From Actinomycetota bacterium (GTDB taxonomy: Bacteria > Actinomycetota > Geothermincolia > Geothermincolales > RBG-13-55-18): a DNA stretch of 64,000 nt. Of the stretch, positions 1-9,587 are shown one piece after another. The notes under the pieces were generated by a model. It made no database searches. It had not been told where the DNA came from and saw only the letters and a program-made list of their open reading frames with translations. The stretch covers positions 1-64,000 of the forward strand of contig JAQVFR010000012.1 of the NCBI GenBank assembly GCA_028697145.1, written 5' to 3'. The position numbers and the translations under genes are program-made. Within the stretch, counting starts at the first letter, position 1; the number at the start of each line of letters is the position of its first letter.

Positions 1-122
1 CGGATGGGCGATTGAGCGAACGCCGGGTGCTCAGACCGGCAGGTTATGTATCGTTACGCCGGGCTTGAGGTAATGGGGGTCGGGGCCAGGATAAATCCTG
101 GCCCGCAGCGCTTCGCGTCGCT
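1..122. repeat. Dispersed direct repeat copy A, containing a GGGCCAGGA-TAAA-TCCTGGCCC hairpin
   Basis: Aligns without gaps to 23448-23569 with about 4 mismatches in 122 bp. Confidence 0.9.
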
Positions 123-310
123 GGCCTTGGGGGTGGGCAAGGCTCGGCCTTGTCATTCCTCGCCTGCGGCTCGGACGCAAAACCGAGCCGGTGTGGCGGA
201 TTGGGGAGAGGGCGGTGGTGGGCAGACCAGCGGGTTGGGGAGAGGACGGGAGGGGCAGACCGTCGCGTCACGGGACGAGCGGTGATGAGCAGACGGACTG
301 ACATCCGTCC

Positions 311-348
311 GTGCTGCCACCTGCCCGGGAACCGGGGGTCGGTCCGAG
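311..348. repeat. Short dispersed repeat (CCCGGGAACCGGGG.TCGGTCCGA core)
   Basis: About 84% identical over 38 bp to 62968-63005. Confidence 0.6.
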
Positions 349-520
349 GAAAGCCTTTCATCTGCTTGACCGACGCCGGCCCGGCGGGCAAGGTGCTCGC
401 AGGAGCCTCGGGCGACGACGACCAGCCTTGCCGCCGGGCTACTGCGTAAGCGAGACCGTTACCCGGAGTCCCCGGGCTTCTGGGGGCCTCATGCCCCCGG
501 GCTCGGGCCGGAAGCGCAAC

Positions 521-1942
521 CTACTTCAGGGCTGCCTCGATGAGCTCGCGGGCGATGGGCGCGGCGGCGGTCCCGCCGCCCCCCGCGTTCTCCACCACCA
601 CCGCCACCACCAGGGTGGGGTTCTCGGCCGGAGCTATGGCGATGAACCAGGCGTGGGACTGCTGGCCTTCCACCTCGGCGGTCCCGGTCTTGCCGGCCAC
701 GGTGATGCCGGATACGGCGGCGGCGGAGCCCGTTCCCTCCTCCACCACGTCCACCATCATGTTCAGCACCTGCCGGGCGGTATCGGCCGATATGGGCGCC
801 CTCCACTCGCCAGCCTCGTAACGCTCGAGGATGCCGTCCCCCCGCCTCACGTCCTTCATGAGATGGGGGACCATGATCTTCCCGCCGTTGGCGACGGCGC
901 AGCCCGCGAGGCAGAGCTGCAGGGGGGTCATGAGCAGCCGGCCCTGCCCGGCGCCGGTCCAGGCCAGCTCGACGTCGTCCATCTCGCCCGCCTGGGGGAT
1001 GAAAGCGGCCGAGACCGCCGGGTAGTCAAGGGGTGGGACGCCGTTCATGCCGAAGCGCTGCGCATAGTCCACCAGGTCTCCCCCCAGGGCCAGGGCCAGT
1101 TGGGCGAAGTAGGTGTTGACGGAAAAGGTGAGCGCCGTATCCATATTCATGGAGCCGTCAGGCGACCCCGCGTAGTTGACCACGCTCGAGCCGTTGACGG
1201 CCAGCTCCGCCGGGCAATCGTAAAAGGTATCCACGGGGATCCCCGCATCCACTCCCGCCGCCGCCGTTATGACCTTGAAGCTCGAGCCGGGCGTGAACAA
1301 CCCCATGCTGGCTCGGTTGAACAGGGGGCTCGTGGGGTCCTGGGCGTACGCCCGCATCAGCGCGTCCGCGGCCAGGTTGCCATCGGCATCGAGGGCCTGG
1401 CTGACAAGGGCGTTGGGGTCGAAGGTAGGCCAGGAATACATGGCCAGGACGGCGCCCGTCTTGGGTTCCATTGCCACCACCGCCCCCCCGCGCTGCCCCA
1501 GCGCCTGGGCCGCCGCCGCCTGCAGCTCGGAGTCGATGGTCAAGGTGAGTTCGTTGCCCTCATCCAGGTCGGAGGTCATCTCCTCCACCCATCCCCGCGA
1601 CGGCTTTCTTCCCAGCAGAAAATCGTTGTAGTGCGCCTCCAGCCCTGACCTGCCGAACTGCGGGCTGTCGTAGCCGACGACGTGGGAAAAAACACTGCCG
1701 CCGGCGTAACTGCGCCGGTATGCGAAGGGGGCCTCGGACTTCACGCTCTCCGCCACTACAAGCCCGTCCGCGGTTATGATCCTGCCGCGGCTGATGCCGT
1801 ACTCCTCGACGAGGCGGCGCGTATTGGCCGGGTTCTCCACCAGCCCATCCTGGCCGAACACCTGCAGGTAGCTGAGGTTCAGCACCAGCACCATGGCAAG
1901 GATGATGAAGAGGATTCCCAGCTTGCGCATGCTTTCCTGCAA
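521..1942 (-). CDS. pbpA: Penicillin-binding protein (PbpA-like transpeptidase)
   Basis: Single N-terminal TM, transpeptidase signatures (PGSSFKVITA, SVNTYF, KTGTAE); next to FtsW/RodA. Confidence 0.9.
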   Translation of the reverse strand: MQESMRKLGILFIILAMVLVLNLSYLQVFGQDGLVENPANTRRLVEEYGISRGRIITADGLVVAESVKSEAPFAYRRSYAGGSVFSHVVGYDSPQFGRSGLEAHYNDFLLGRKPSRGWVEEMTSDLDEGNELTLTIDSELQAAAAQALGQRGGAVVAMEPKTGAVLAMYSWPTFDPNALVSQALDADGNLAADALMRAYAQDPTSPLFNRASMGLFTPGSSFKVITAAAGVDAGIPVDTFYDCPAELAVNGSSVVNYAGSPDGSMNMDTALTFSVNTYFAQLALALGGDLVDYAQRFGMNGVPPLDYPAVSAAFIPQAGEMDDVELAWTGAGQGRLLMTPLQLCLAGCAVANGGKIMVPHLMKDVRRGDGILERYEAGEWRAPISADTARQVLNMMVDVVEEGTGSAAAVSGITVAGKTGTAEVEGQQSHAWFIAIAPAENPTLVVAVVVENAGGGGTAAAPIARELIEAALK

Positions 1943-1954
1943 GGCTCACCTCCC

Positions 1955-3322
1955 TTAGTCCGCCCTGGCATCATCACCGCCGCCAGCTCCCCCGGTGGTC
2001 GCGGCTGCCCGCCTTCCTCCGCCGCCGGCAGGCGCGGCGGCCTTGGCCTTTCCCCCCGCGAGCTCCCTTCGTGGCGCGGAGACGCACAGGAGCATGCCCA
2101 GGAGGAGAAAATTGCTCGCCAGCGAGCTGCCGCCGTAGCTCACGAAGGGCAGGGTGATGCCGGTGAGCGGGACCAGGCGCGTATTCCCTCCCATGATGAT
2201 GAACGACTGCAGGGCGACGATGGCGGTCAGGCCTACGGACAGCAGCTTTCCGAAATCGTCCTCGCAGCGCAGGGCTATGTAGAGCCCCCTGGAGATGAGA
2301 AGGAGGTAGATGAGGACCAGCGAGACGGAGCCGAACAGCCCCAGCTCCTCTCCCACCGCGGCGAAGATGAAGTCCGTCTCCACGAAGGGGATGATGTCCG
2401 GGTGACCCCGACCGAGCCCCGTGCCCGACAGCCCGCCCTCGGCGAATGCGAAGAGTGACTGCGCCGTCTGGTAGCTCTCGTCCTCTATGGTCTCGGGATT
2501 GAGGGGGTCCAGCCAGGTGTCCACCCGCTCCTGCACGTGAGAGAAGGCGAAGAAGGTGATCGTGGCCCCCAGCATGAAGAGGACCAGGCCCACCAGCACG
2601 AAGGATATCCTCGCCGTGGCCGCGTAGAGCACGGCGAGGAAGATCCCGAAGAAAAGGAGCGAGGAGCCGAGGTCCCTCTGGAATATTAGGAGCAGGAGGG
2701 AGAGGGCCCACATGGTGAGCAGGGGGCCCAGGTCGCGCAGGCGCGGCAGATTCATGCCTGCGAAGGAGCGCCCCGCCCTGGCGATGAGCTCCTTCCTGTC
2801 CGCGAGGTAGGCGGCGAAGAACATGGCCAGCAGGATCTTAGCCAGTTCGGATGGCTGGAAACGCAGGGGGCCCAGGACGATCCACAGGCGCGCGCCGTTG
2901 ACCTCCTGGCCCAGCACCATGGTGGAGAGCAGCAGCGCCAATCCCACCAGGGCCAGGGTGTAACGGTACCTGGCCAGCACGCGGTAGTCCTTCAGCGCGG
3001 CGACCACCGCCAGCATCACCGCCAGTCCCACGCCCAGCCATATGACCTGAAGGCGCGCCATGTGCCCGTTGAGGCGGAAGAGGAAGGTGATCCCCAGGTA
3101 GCACAACGCCGCCGCCAGCGGCAGGAGCACGGGGTCCGCGTCGGGCCTGAGAAAGCGCAGGACCGCGTGGGCAGCGAGGAACATGGACACCATGAGCAGC
3201 GGGTAGATTACGTTGCCCGCCACCACGCGCCCCTCCGCGGCCAGGTCCAGGGAGATCCAGCCCACGAAGGGTATCACCGCCGCCGCGGCCAGCAGAGCCA
3301 GTTCCTTCCAGCGCGATCTCAT
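1955..3322 (-). CDS. FtsW/RodA/SpoVE family cell-cycle protein
   Basis: Polytopic SEDS protein with the GNTRLVPLTGITLPFVSYGGSS motif. Confidence 0.93.
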   Translation of the reverse strand: MRSRWKELALLAAAAVIPFVGWISLDLAAEGRVVAGNVIYPLLMVSMFLAAHAVLRFLRPDADPVLLPLAAALCYLGITFLFRLNGHMARLQVIWLGVGLAVMLAVVAALKDYRVLARYRYTLALVGLALLLSTMVLGQEVNGARLWIVLGPLRFQPSELAKILLAMFFAAYLADRKELIARAGRSFAGMNLPRLRDLGPLLTMWALSLLLLIFQRDLGSSLLFFGIFLAVLYAATARISFVLVGLVLFMLGATITFFAFSHVQERVDTWLDPLNPETIEDESYQTAQSLFAFAEGGLSGTGLGRGHPDIIPFVETDFIFAAVGEELGLFGSVSLVLIYLLLISRGLYIALRCEDDFGKLLSVGLTAIVALQSFIIMGGNTRLVPLTGITLPFVSYGGSSLASNFLLLGMLLCVSAPRRELAGGKAKAAAPAGGGGRRAAATTGGAGGGDDARAD

Positions 3323-3391
3323 GCTCGAGCAGACACTCTCCCGGTATCGGCTCCGCGAGACCGGTTTGCCCCGGCCCCGCGGAGCATGATC

Positions 3392-4168
3392 CTACTTCCG
3401 TCCGAAAATCCTCTTCCAGCGCGAGCGCTTCCCGGCATCGGCCGCGCGCCCTCCGCCATCCACCTCGGATTCCAGGTCGATCACGACGGCGGTGATGTTG
3501 TCCGAGCCGCCCCGCTCGTTCGCCGCCTCCACCAGCCTGCGGCAGCGCCTATCGGGGCCCTCCCGCGTGCAAAGGATGGCTTCCATGTCCCCGTCCTCGA
3601 GATATCCCGATAACCCATCACTGCACAGGAGGAGGCTGTCCCCGGGCATGACGTCCACCGCGTCGACGTCGGCCTCCACCTCACGGGAGATGCCGAGGGC
3701 GCGCAGGATGACGTTCCTCTGGGGGTGGGTGCGGGCTTCCCGGCGTGAGAGGTGGCCCTCGTCAACCATGCGTTCCACGAGCGAGTGGTCCCGGGTGAGG
3801 AGTCGCAGTTGCCCTTTCCTGCACATGTAGGCGCGGCTGTCCCCGACGTGTCCCAGGTAAAGGCCTTCCTCGATGAGGGCCGCGGTGAAAGTGGTGCCCA
3901 TCCCCGCAAACCTCGGGTCATCCTCCGCCATGCGGTAGATGGCGTGGTTGGCCTCGAGTATCCCGCCGCGCAGGCGCTCGAGCGGAGGCGTATCCCTGTG
4001 CCTCCCCTCGAAGTCCAGGAATATCTCGATGGCGGCCGCGCTGGCCACCTCGCCCGCGCGGTGACCGCCCATCCCGTCGGCGACGATGAATACGCGGCCG
4101 TCGGCATGGAAGCTGTCCTCGTTGTTTTCCCTCACTCTCCCCTTCTCTGACATGGCCGCGTAACGCAA
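3392..4168 (-). CDS. pstP: PP2C-family serine/threonine phosphatase (PstP-like)
   Basis: VADGMGGHRAGEVAS, GHVGDSRAY, SDGLSGYLE, GGSDNITAVVID motifs. Confidence 0.92.
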   Translation of the reverse strand: MRYAAMSEKGRVRENNEDSFHADGRVFIVADGMGGHRAGEVASAAAIEIFLDFEGRHRDTPPLERLRGGILEANHAIYRMAEDDPRFAGMGTTFTAALIEEGLYLGHVGDSRAYMCRKGQLRLLTRDHSLVERMVDEGHLSRREARTHPQRNVILRALGISREVEADVDAVDVMPGDSLLLCSDGLSGYLEDGDMEAILCTREGPDRRCRRLVEAANERGGSDNITAVVIDLESEVDGGGRAADAGKRSRWKRIFGRK

Positions 4169-4171
4169 GGC

Positions 4172-4621
4172 CTACCTCCTGAACTCCATCTCCGTGCGCC
4201 CTATCTTGACGCGGTCACCGCTCCTCAACTCCGTCGGGTAATGGATGCGTCTGCCGTTGACATAGGTTCCATTGGTGCTGCCGAGGTCCTCCACGTAGAA
4301 CCTTCCCTCTGTCTGGTATATCTTGGAATGCAGGTTCGACGCGAACTCGTCGTCGACGGATACCGCGCACTCCGGGGAGCGGCCGATTATGACGTCGCCT
4401 TCCAGCTCCCAGCTCAACTGTTTGCGGCGGCCGGCATCACCCGCGATGACCAGTCTCGCCTTGCGGCCGCTTCGCGGCGCTTTTGCGGGGGCCCTGGGGA
4501 CCGCGGGCCGCGGGGGAGCGGGCCTCAGCTCGCGATAGACGGTCCTGGCCACCAGGAAGACGAACAGCATGAGCAGCGCCAGGAACAAGAACCTCAGCGT
4601 AACGTAGACGATCTCCGGCAA
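4172..4621 (-). CDS. fhaB: FHA-domain membrane protein (FhaB-like); TTG start likely
   Basis: N-terminal TM and FHA motif (IGRSPECAVSVDDEFASNLHSKIY, DLGSTNGTYVNGRRI); AGAGAGG Shine-Dalgarno before TTG. Confidence 0.85.
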   Translation of the reverse strand: MPEIVYVTLRFLFLALLMLFVFLVARTVYRELRPAPPRPAVPRAPAKAPRSGRKARLVIAGDAGRRKQLSWELEGDVIIGRSPECAVSVDDEFASNLHSKIYQTEGRFYVEDLGSTNGTYVNGRRIHYPTELRSGDRVKIGRTEMEFRR

Positions 4622-4635
4622 TGCGTACCTCTCTC

Positions 4636-5349
4636 TCAGACCGAAAATCCTATCTCGGTGTCGCCCACCACCACGACATCGCCGTCCTCCAGCAGCCTCT
4701 CCCGCACCCTGCGGCCCCCTACCCGGGTGCCGTTGGTGCTCTCCAGGTCCCTCAGGACGTATCCGGACGGGGTTCGCTCTACCTGGGCATGAAAGCGCGA
4801 TGCGCGCGGGTCCGCCAGCACCAGGTCGTTCTCTTCCGCCCTGCCGATCCTGGTCCTCTCCGCTTCGAGCTCGCATCTCGTCCCGGCCTTTTCTCCCCCG
4901 AGGATGGTCAAAACACCGGTACGGTCCTCCGCCCGGGCGGCCGGAGTCCCCGCGCCGCGCTCCTTCCCGGCCGGCCCTGGCTCATCCAGGGCAGCCGCCA
5001 CCGAGAACTCACCCTCCCGCAGGGATCCGTCCAAGTGGAACTCCACGCCGGGTCGCGTGATGAGATGATAATGCCTTTGGTTTGTGTGGGTGATGATCAG
5101 CGCCTCCATCTCCGCCGCCAGGCTTGAGGCGACACCCGACAGGCGCTCGTAATCGCGTTGGCTGAGATGCACGATGAAACGGTTCGGGGCCAGGGTGCCG
5201 CTGACCCCCAGCACCTTCGCGTCGTCGATCTCCCTCGTGATCCTTCGCGCTATCTCCAGGGGATGCACCCCTCCCCTGAAAGCCTTGCTGAAAGGCTCCT
5301 CGAAGATCTTCTCCAGGCGCTTCTCGAATCTGCGCAGCGGGCCCATCAT
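4636..5349 (-). CDS. fhaA: FhaA-like protein (DUF3662 + FHA)
   Basis: N-terminal RRFEKRLEKIFEEPFSKAFRGGVHPLEIARRI and C-terminal FHA; gene order. Confidence 0.9.
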   Translation of the reverse strand: MMGPLRRFEKRLEKIFEEPFSKAFRGGVHPLEIARRITREIDDAKVLGVSGTLAPNRFIVHLSQRDYERLSGVASSLAAEMEALIITHTNQRHYHLITRPGVEFHLDGSLREGEFSVAAALDEPGPAGKERGAGTPAARAEDRTGVLTILGGEKAGTRCELEAERTRIGRAEENDLVLADPRASRFHAQVERTPSGYVLRDLESTNGTRVGGRRVRERLLEDGDVVVVGDTEIGFSV

Positions 5350-5810
5350 TTCATCTCCCCCAGGGTATCCTCGACTTCGGCGATGCGCACGGGGAACCTG
5401 AAGGCCTCGACTATCGCCAGCACGAAGGATAGGGCGTAGAGCAAGGCGCTGCGGTTGAAATCCCCGCTGAAGAGATAGTAGAAGTTGGCGAGAACCGAGG
5501 TCATGCTGGTGCCCACGCCCAGAAGGCCGAACACGCCCTCCGCGTACGACCAGCCCTTCTCGCTGTCCCCGATATGGGGAAAGACTTTCCATAGACGCCG
5601 GTAAAGGTAGAAGCTGAAGAAAGCCCACATGATCGCTCCCGCGCCCGCCAGGCAGGCCGCGGCGACCGTAAGCGTGCCCGCCTTCACCTCCGTCCGCTCT
5701 ATCGCCCAGGGCGAGAGGTAGAGCACGGAAGTGAAAGCCAGGAGCACCAGTGGAATGCCCAGGGCGATGAGGCAGAACCTCCTGAAAACGGCCTTTCCCT
5801 CTTTGCTCAT
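5346..5810 (-). CDS. Small membrane protein of unknown function
   Basis: 155-codon ORF with several TM helices; 4-bp overlap with fhaA start. Confidence 0.7.
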   Translation of the reverse strand: MSKEGKAVFRRFCLIALGIPLVLLAFTSVLYLSPWAIERTEVKAGTLTVAAACLAGAGAIMWAFFSFYLYRRLWKVFPHIGDSEKGWSYAEGVFGLLGVGTSMTSVLANFYYLFSGDFNRSALLYALSFVLAIVEAFRFPVRIAEVEDTLGEMK

Positions 5811-6082
5811 AGTCACTCCCGGCGGCTCCTCTTGACTGGGTAGTTTACGGCAGGTCCTGCTCAAATGCATTATACCAGCCCGCACAGCTCCGTTAAAAAC
5901 ATGCGCTTCCTGCCGATAATCCTATAGAGAGCGGGGAAGGGATCCGAGGGCAGCATCCTGTATAGCTTGACTCCGTGGTTATATACTAGAGCCATGGGGA
6001 TTCACGCGGTAAAGGAAAACGATTGGAGCCCTAGAAACAATAGTAAGAGCAAAGCGGGTTGACAGGCTTGGAGGTGGCCTTT

Positions 6083-7018
6083 ATGGAATGTTCTTTCCAC
6101 GCCGGTAGCGAAGCTATCACCACCTGCGTGCAGTGCGAGACGCCGATATGTCCTCTGTGCGTCGAGGAAACGAGCCAGGTACATCTTTGCCTGAATTGCT
6201 ATCGCGCGCGGATCGAGGAGCTTTCCGCCGGTCTCAGCAGCGCATCCGCGCGTCTTGCCGTGGAGCGGCAGAAGGGGGAGGCGAGAGCCCGTTCCTCCCG
6301 CAAAAAGAAGAAGGGGGAGAGGGAAGCGGCTGGTCCGGCTGAATCGTTGTGGGAAAAAGAGGGCGCGGCGTCCGTGACGCCGGGGGAGATGGCCCCCCCG
6401 GCCGAGGCTGCGCCGGCCGCGCCCGGGGCGGCGTCTGCCGCCGCGCCCGCTGCGGCGGCGGCCGCGACGGCGGCGAAGGCCCCCGGCAAGAAAGAGCTGG
6501 CGCGCATGCAGAAGGAGGAGGCCAGGCGGCTGAAGGAGGAGAAGAAGGCGGCCAGGAAGGCGGCCGCGGAGCAGCCGGTCGTCCCGGCGGTAACGCCCGA
6601 GGCCCCCGGCAAGAAAGAGCTGGCGCGCATGCAGAAGGAGGAGGCCAGGCGGCTGAAGGAGGAGAAGAAGGCGGCCAGGAAGGCGCCTCCAGGGGCTGCC
6701 GAAGCGGCAATGGCCGCTCCCGTGGTTCCCGAACCCGCTCCCTTCTTCGAGCCCACGCCGGAACCCCCGGAATATGCCCCTCCCCTCGAGGAAGTGCCGT
6801 CCTACGAAGAGGCAGCTCCCTCAGAGATCGCGCCACCTCCCGCGCCCCCTCCGCCTCTGACGGAGATGCCGCCGCCCGGATATCCCACCGAGCCCCCCAG
6901 TGGAGGGGTAAAGATCCCGCGCCTGGACGAACGGCTGGAACCCTCGCCTCCCAAGGAAGAAGGCGGGAGCGAGGTGTTTCCTCCCGGCACGGAGCCACCC
7001 GAAGGTTTCTTCGATTAG
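6083..7018 (+). CDS. B-box-type zinc-finger N-terminus plus Ala/Lys/Pro-rich low-complexity protein
   Basis: CSFHAGSEAITTCVQCETPICPLCVEETSQVHLCLNCY; charged repeats and Pro-rich tail. Confidence 0.75.
   Translation: MECSFHAGSEAITTCVQCETPICPLCVEETSQVHLCLNCYRARIEELSAGLSSASARLAVERQKGEARARSSRKKKKGEREAAGPAESLWEKEGAASVTPGEMAPPAEAAPAAPGAASAAAPAAAAAATAAKAPGKKELARMQKEEARRLKEEKKAARKAAAEQPVVPAVTPEAPGKKELARMQKEEARRLKEEKKAARKAPPGAAEAAMAAPVVPEPAPFFEPTPEPPEYAPPLEEVPSYEEAAPSEIAPPPAPPPPLTEMPPPGYPTEPPSGGVKIPRLDERLEPSPPKEEGGSEVFPPGTEPPEGFFD
6478..6685 (+). repeat. Intragenic 85-bp perfect repeat, 2 copies (6478-6562 and 6601-6685), 123-bp period
   Basis: Both copies encode PGKKELARMQKEEARRLKEEKKAARKA. Confidence 0.95.
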
Positions 7019-7039
7019 GAGACCCGGCAGCGGGCCAGC

Positions 7040-7687
7040 CTATTTGCGCAGCCGGGCTTTCCAGCGGTCCAACTGGCTCGCCCAGGGGCTATAGCGCCCG
7101 CCGTGCAGGGAGGCGCCACGCAGGGAGGCGAGAAACCCGGTGGGGTCCGCGAACTCCTCCATCTCCGTGTACAGCAGCCCGACGTGGTCCGCCTTGTGGG
7201 CGTCGCTGCCGGCGGTGACCGGAAGATCAAATCTCGCGGCGAAACGCCCGGCGCTGCGGTTGGCCAGCCACCAGCGCGGCTTGCCGTTGAGGGCCTCGAT
7301 GGCGTCTATCTCCCCCCTCAGCTCCTCGAGACGGCGCGACGTCATCCTCCTCAGCTTGACGATGTCGAAGGGGTGGGGCATCAGCACCAACCCGCCCTGT
7401 TCGCGTATGCGCCGCATGGTTTCCGGCGCGGTGAGGCCGGGCGGCACGTCCTCGCTCAGGAAAAGGCCTATGATCTCTCCCTCCGCGGACCGGATCTCGG
7501 ATCCCGGCACGATGATCAGGTCGGGCAGCTCGGCGGCGAACTCCAGGCTGCCGCGCAGGGAATCGTGGTCGGTGACGGCCACTCCGTCCAGCCCTCTTTT
7601 TCGGCATATCTCCCTGAGCCCCGCGGGCTCGATGGTGCTGTCGAAGGAGTAGGTTGTGTGCACGTGGAGGTCCAGCCTTATCCTCAT
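7040..7687 (-). CDS. PHP-domain metal-dependent phosphoesterase
   Basis: DLHVHTTYSFDSTIEP, VTDHDS, MPHPFD, TAGSDAHKADHVG motifs. Confidence 0.9.
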   Translation of the reverse strand: MRIRLDLHVHTTYSFDSTIEPAGLREICRKRGLDGVAVTDHDSLRGSLEFAAELPDLIIVPGSEIRSAEGEIIGLFLSEDVPPGLTAPETMRRIREQGGLVLMPHPFDIVKLRRMTSRRLEELRGEIDAIEALNGKPRWWLANRSAGRFAARFDLPVTAGSDAHKADHVGLLYTEMEEFADPTGFLASLRGASLHGGRYSPWASQLDRWKARLRK

Positions 7688-7698
7688 GCGGGCTCCCC

Positions 7699-8661
7699 TC
7701 AGCGAAACTCGGCCGGGACGATAGCGGCGCTCTCTATGGAGAGCACCAGGGCCCGCAACTTTTCCTCGTCGAGGAAATAAACGCTGGCGCCCCCTGCCGA
7801 GCCCGTGCGGCCCGGAGCGACCCCGCCCTGCACATCGACCACCGGGTAAGAGGCGAATCCGCGCGCGAGCCGGATGACCTCATCCGGAGTGAGGTCCGTC
7901 TCCAGGGGCTCCAGGGCCACGGCAAGGAACCAGGCCGCGCCCGGATACGCCGCCAGCTCCTTGCCCTTGTACAGGACCTGCACGAGCAGCCTCTGCTGCT
8001 GCCTCACCCGCTCCAGGTCCGCCTGGGGGTAGTCCCTGGACCTGGCCATTATCAAGGCCGAGGCGCCGTCGAGGAGCTGGCTGCCCGAGGGGACGATCCC
8101 CAGCTTGGGATCCATGATGGGCTCGCTCAGGGTGACCTGTACGCCGCCGAAGAGATCGACCAGCCAGGTGAACTCGTCGAAATCCACCGCGATGTGATTG
8201 CGGATCTCCATGCCCGTCACCTGCTCGACCGTTTTCACGGCCAATTCGACCCCGCCCAACTGGTAGGCCTCGTTTATCTTCGTTCTGCCGTGACCGGGTA
8301 CGTCCACGTAGCTGTCCCTGGGGATGGAGAGCAGGCAGGCCTTCTGCCTGGCCTCATCGATGTGAGCGACGATAATGGTGTCGCTCCTGTTGTTGCCACC
8401 CTCGGGCCGGCCGAGGCCGTGGTCCAGCCCGAGGACGAGGACGTTGAAGGTTTCGCCGGCGCTGTCCGCGGGGGGCAGGAGCGGCTTCTCCTCCACGCCC
8501 GGAAAAACGGCGGCCTCGGCCGCTCCTTCCGCGTCCCCGCCAAACCAGTCCCCGGGATCTATGAGCAACACGATGCTGGCGGCCGCGACCGCCATCGCCA
8601 GGAAAAGAAGCGTAAACCTCAGAACCGTCTTCCCGGGCAAATTACCTCCCTCGCAGACCAT
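7699..8661 (-). CDS. LytR-CpsA-Psr (LCP) family protein
   Basis: N-terminal TM; RSDTIIVAHIDEARQKACLLSIPRDSYVDVPGHGRTKINEAYQLGG. Confidence 0.92.
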   Translation of the reverse strand: MVCEGGNLPGKTVLRFTLLFLAMAVAAASIVLLIDPGDWFGGDAEGAAEAAVFPGVEEKPLLPPADSAGETFNVLVLGLDHGLGRPEGGNNRSDTIIVAHIDEARQKACLLSIPRDSYVDVPGHGRTKINEAYQLGGVELAVKTVEQVTGMEIRNHIAVDFDEFTWLVDLFGGVQVTLSEPIMDPKLGIVPSGSQLLDGASALIMARSRDYPQADLERVRQQQRLLVQVLYKGKELAAYPGAAWFLAVALEPLETDLTPDEVIRLARGFASYPVVDVQGGVAPGRTGSAGGASVYFLDEEKLRALVLSIESAAIVPAEFR

Positions 8662-8933
8662 TGCGTCCCGACTCTTATTTTCTTATAGGGACGCCGAATA
8701 TCCTTCCGCCGGTTCCTTCCTTCCTCTCCCTCCGTCTGCTCACCCCCACCCTCTCCTTTTCCCGCCCGTCCGCGCACTCCCCTCCGCCCGTTGCATCGCG
8801 CAAGCGAACGCTTAAGCTCGCAGGGCGGCGCAACAGGGTCCAGCGCCAGGTCCTGGCGAAGCCGGGTCAGGCCAGGCACGTACACGTGGCGATAATGCGG
8901 CCGCAGTTGACGCTGCCGCCCCTGCCGTCTTCC

Positions 8934-9584
8934 ATGTATAATTACTCCGCGGTTCCGAACGCGGACGGAAGGGTTCTTTTGTGCTGGCTAATCGATTTTG
9001 ACTATACCGTATTCACCTGGATAAACGGCCTGGCCGGCCGGAACGGCCTGCTCGACGGGGCAATGAAGGTGTTCTGCAACGATCATCTCGTCCCCTTCAC
9101 CCTGGGCTTCATGCTCATCATCATGGCCCTGCACGGACGCGACCGCTCGCAGGACCGCGGTAACCTGGCCGGGGTAGTGAAGGTGTTCGTCTCCGTGGCC
9201 GTCGCCTCAGCCGTACTGCAGCTGCTGGTGACCCTGGTGCACCGGCCGCGCCCCTTCATCGATCACGAGGTGAACCTGCTCTTCTACCGCCCCACCGACT
9301 GGTCCTTCCCCAGCAACCCCGCGACCGCCACCTTTACCTTTTTCTTCTCCGCCCTTTTCAGCGACCGCCGCTTCGGGTGGTGGTTCCTGCCTCCGGCCCT
9401 GCTCATGTCCTTCGCCCGTATCTTCTGCGGGGTGCACTATCCCGGCGACGTTCTCGCGGGCATCCTCGTCGCGGCGGGCAGCGCTTACCTCGTGCACAAG
9501 GTTGATTTCCTGAGCCGCCCCCTGGTGGCCATCGTAAACACCGTGGAGAGCCGCATAAGGTCCTCCCTGAGCGTGAGGGAATGA
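8934..9584 (+). CDS. PAP2-superfamily membrane phosphatase
   Basis: HRPRPF, SFPSNPATATF, RIFCGVHYPGDVLAG motifs. Confidence 0.88.
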   Translation: MYNYSAVPNADGRVLLCWLIDFDYTVFTWINGLAGRNGLLDGAMKVFCNDHLVPFTLGFMLIIMALHGRDRSQDRGNLAGVVKVFVSVAVASAVLQLLVTLVHRPRPFIDHEVNLLFYRPTDWSFPSNPATATFTFFFSALFSDRRFGWWFLPPALLMSFARIFCGVHYPGDVLAGILVAAGSAYLVHKVDFLSRPLVAIVNTVESRIRSSLSVRE

Positions 9585-9587
9585 GGC

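Noticed and set aside
300-500. RNase P RNA-like GAGGAAAG string
   Set aside because: Only a short match; other conserved RNase P regions not found, and the sequence is related to a dispersed repeat instead.
311-1648. Long plus-strand ORF opposite pbpA
   Set aside because: Antisense shadow ORF typical of high-GC coding sequence; low-complexity product, and pbpA on the other strand has clear motifs. The same reasoning removes most other antisense ORFs (e.g. 12272-13570, 50915-51997, 54650-56002).
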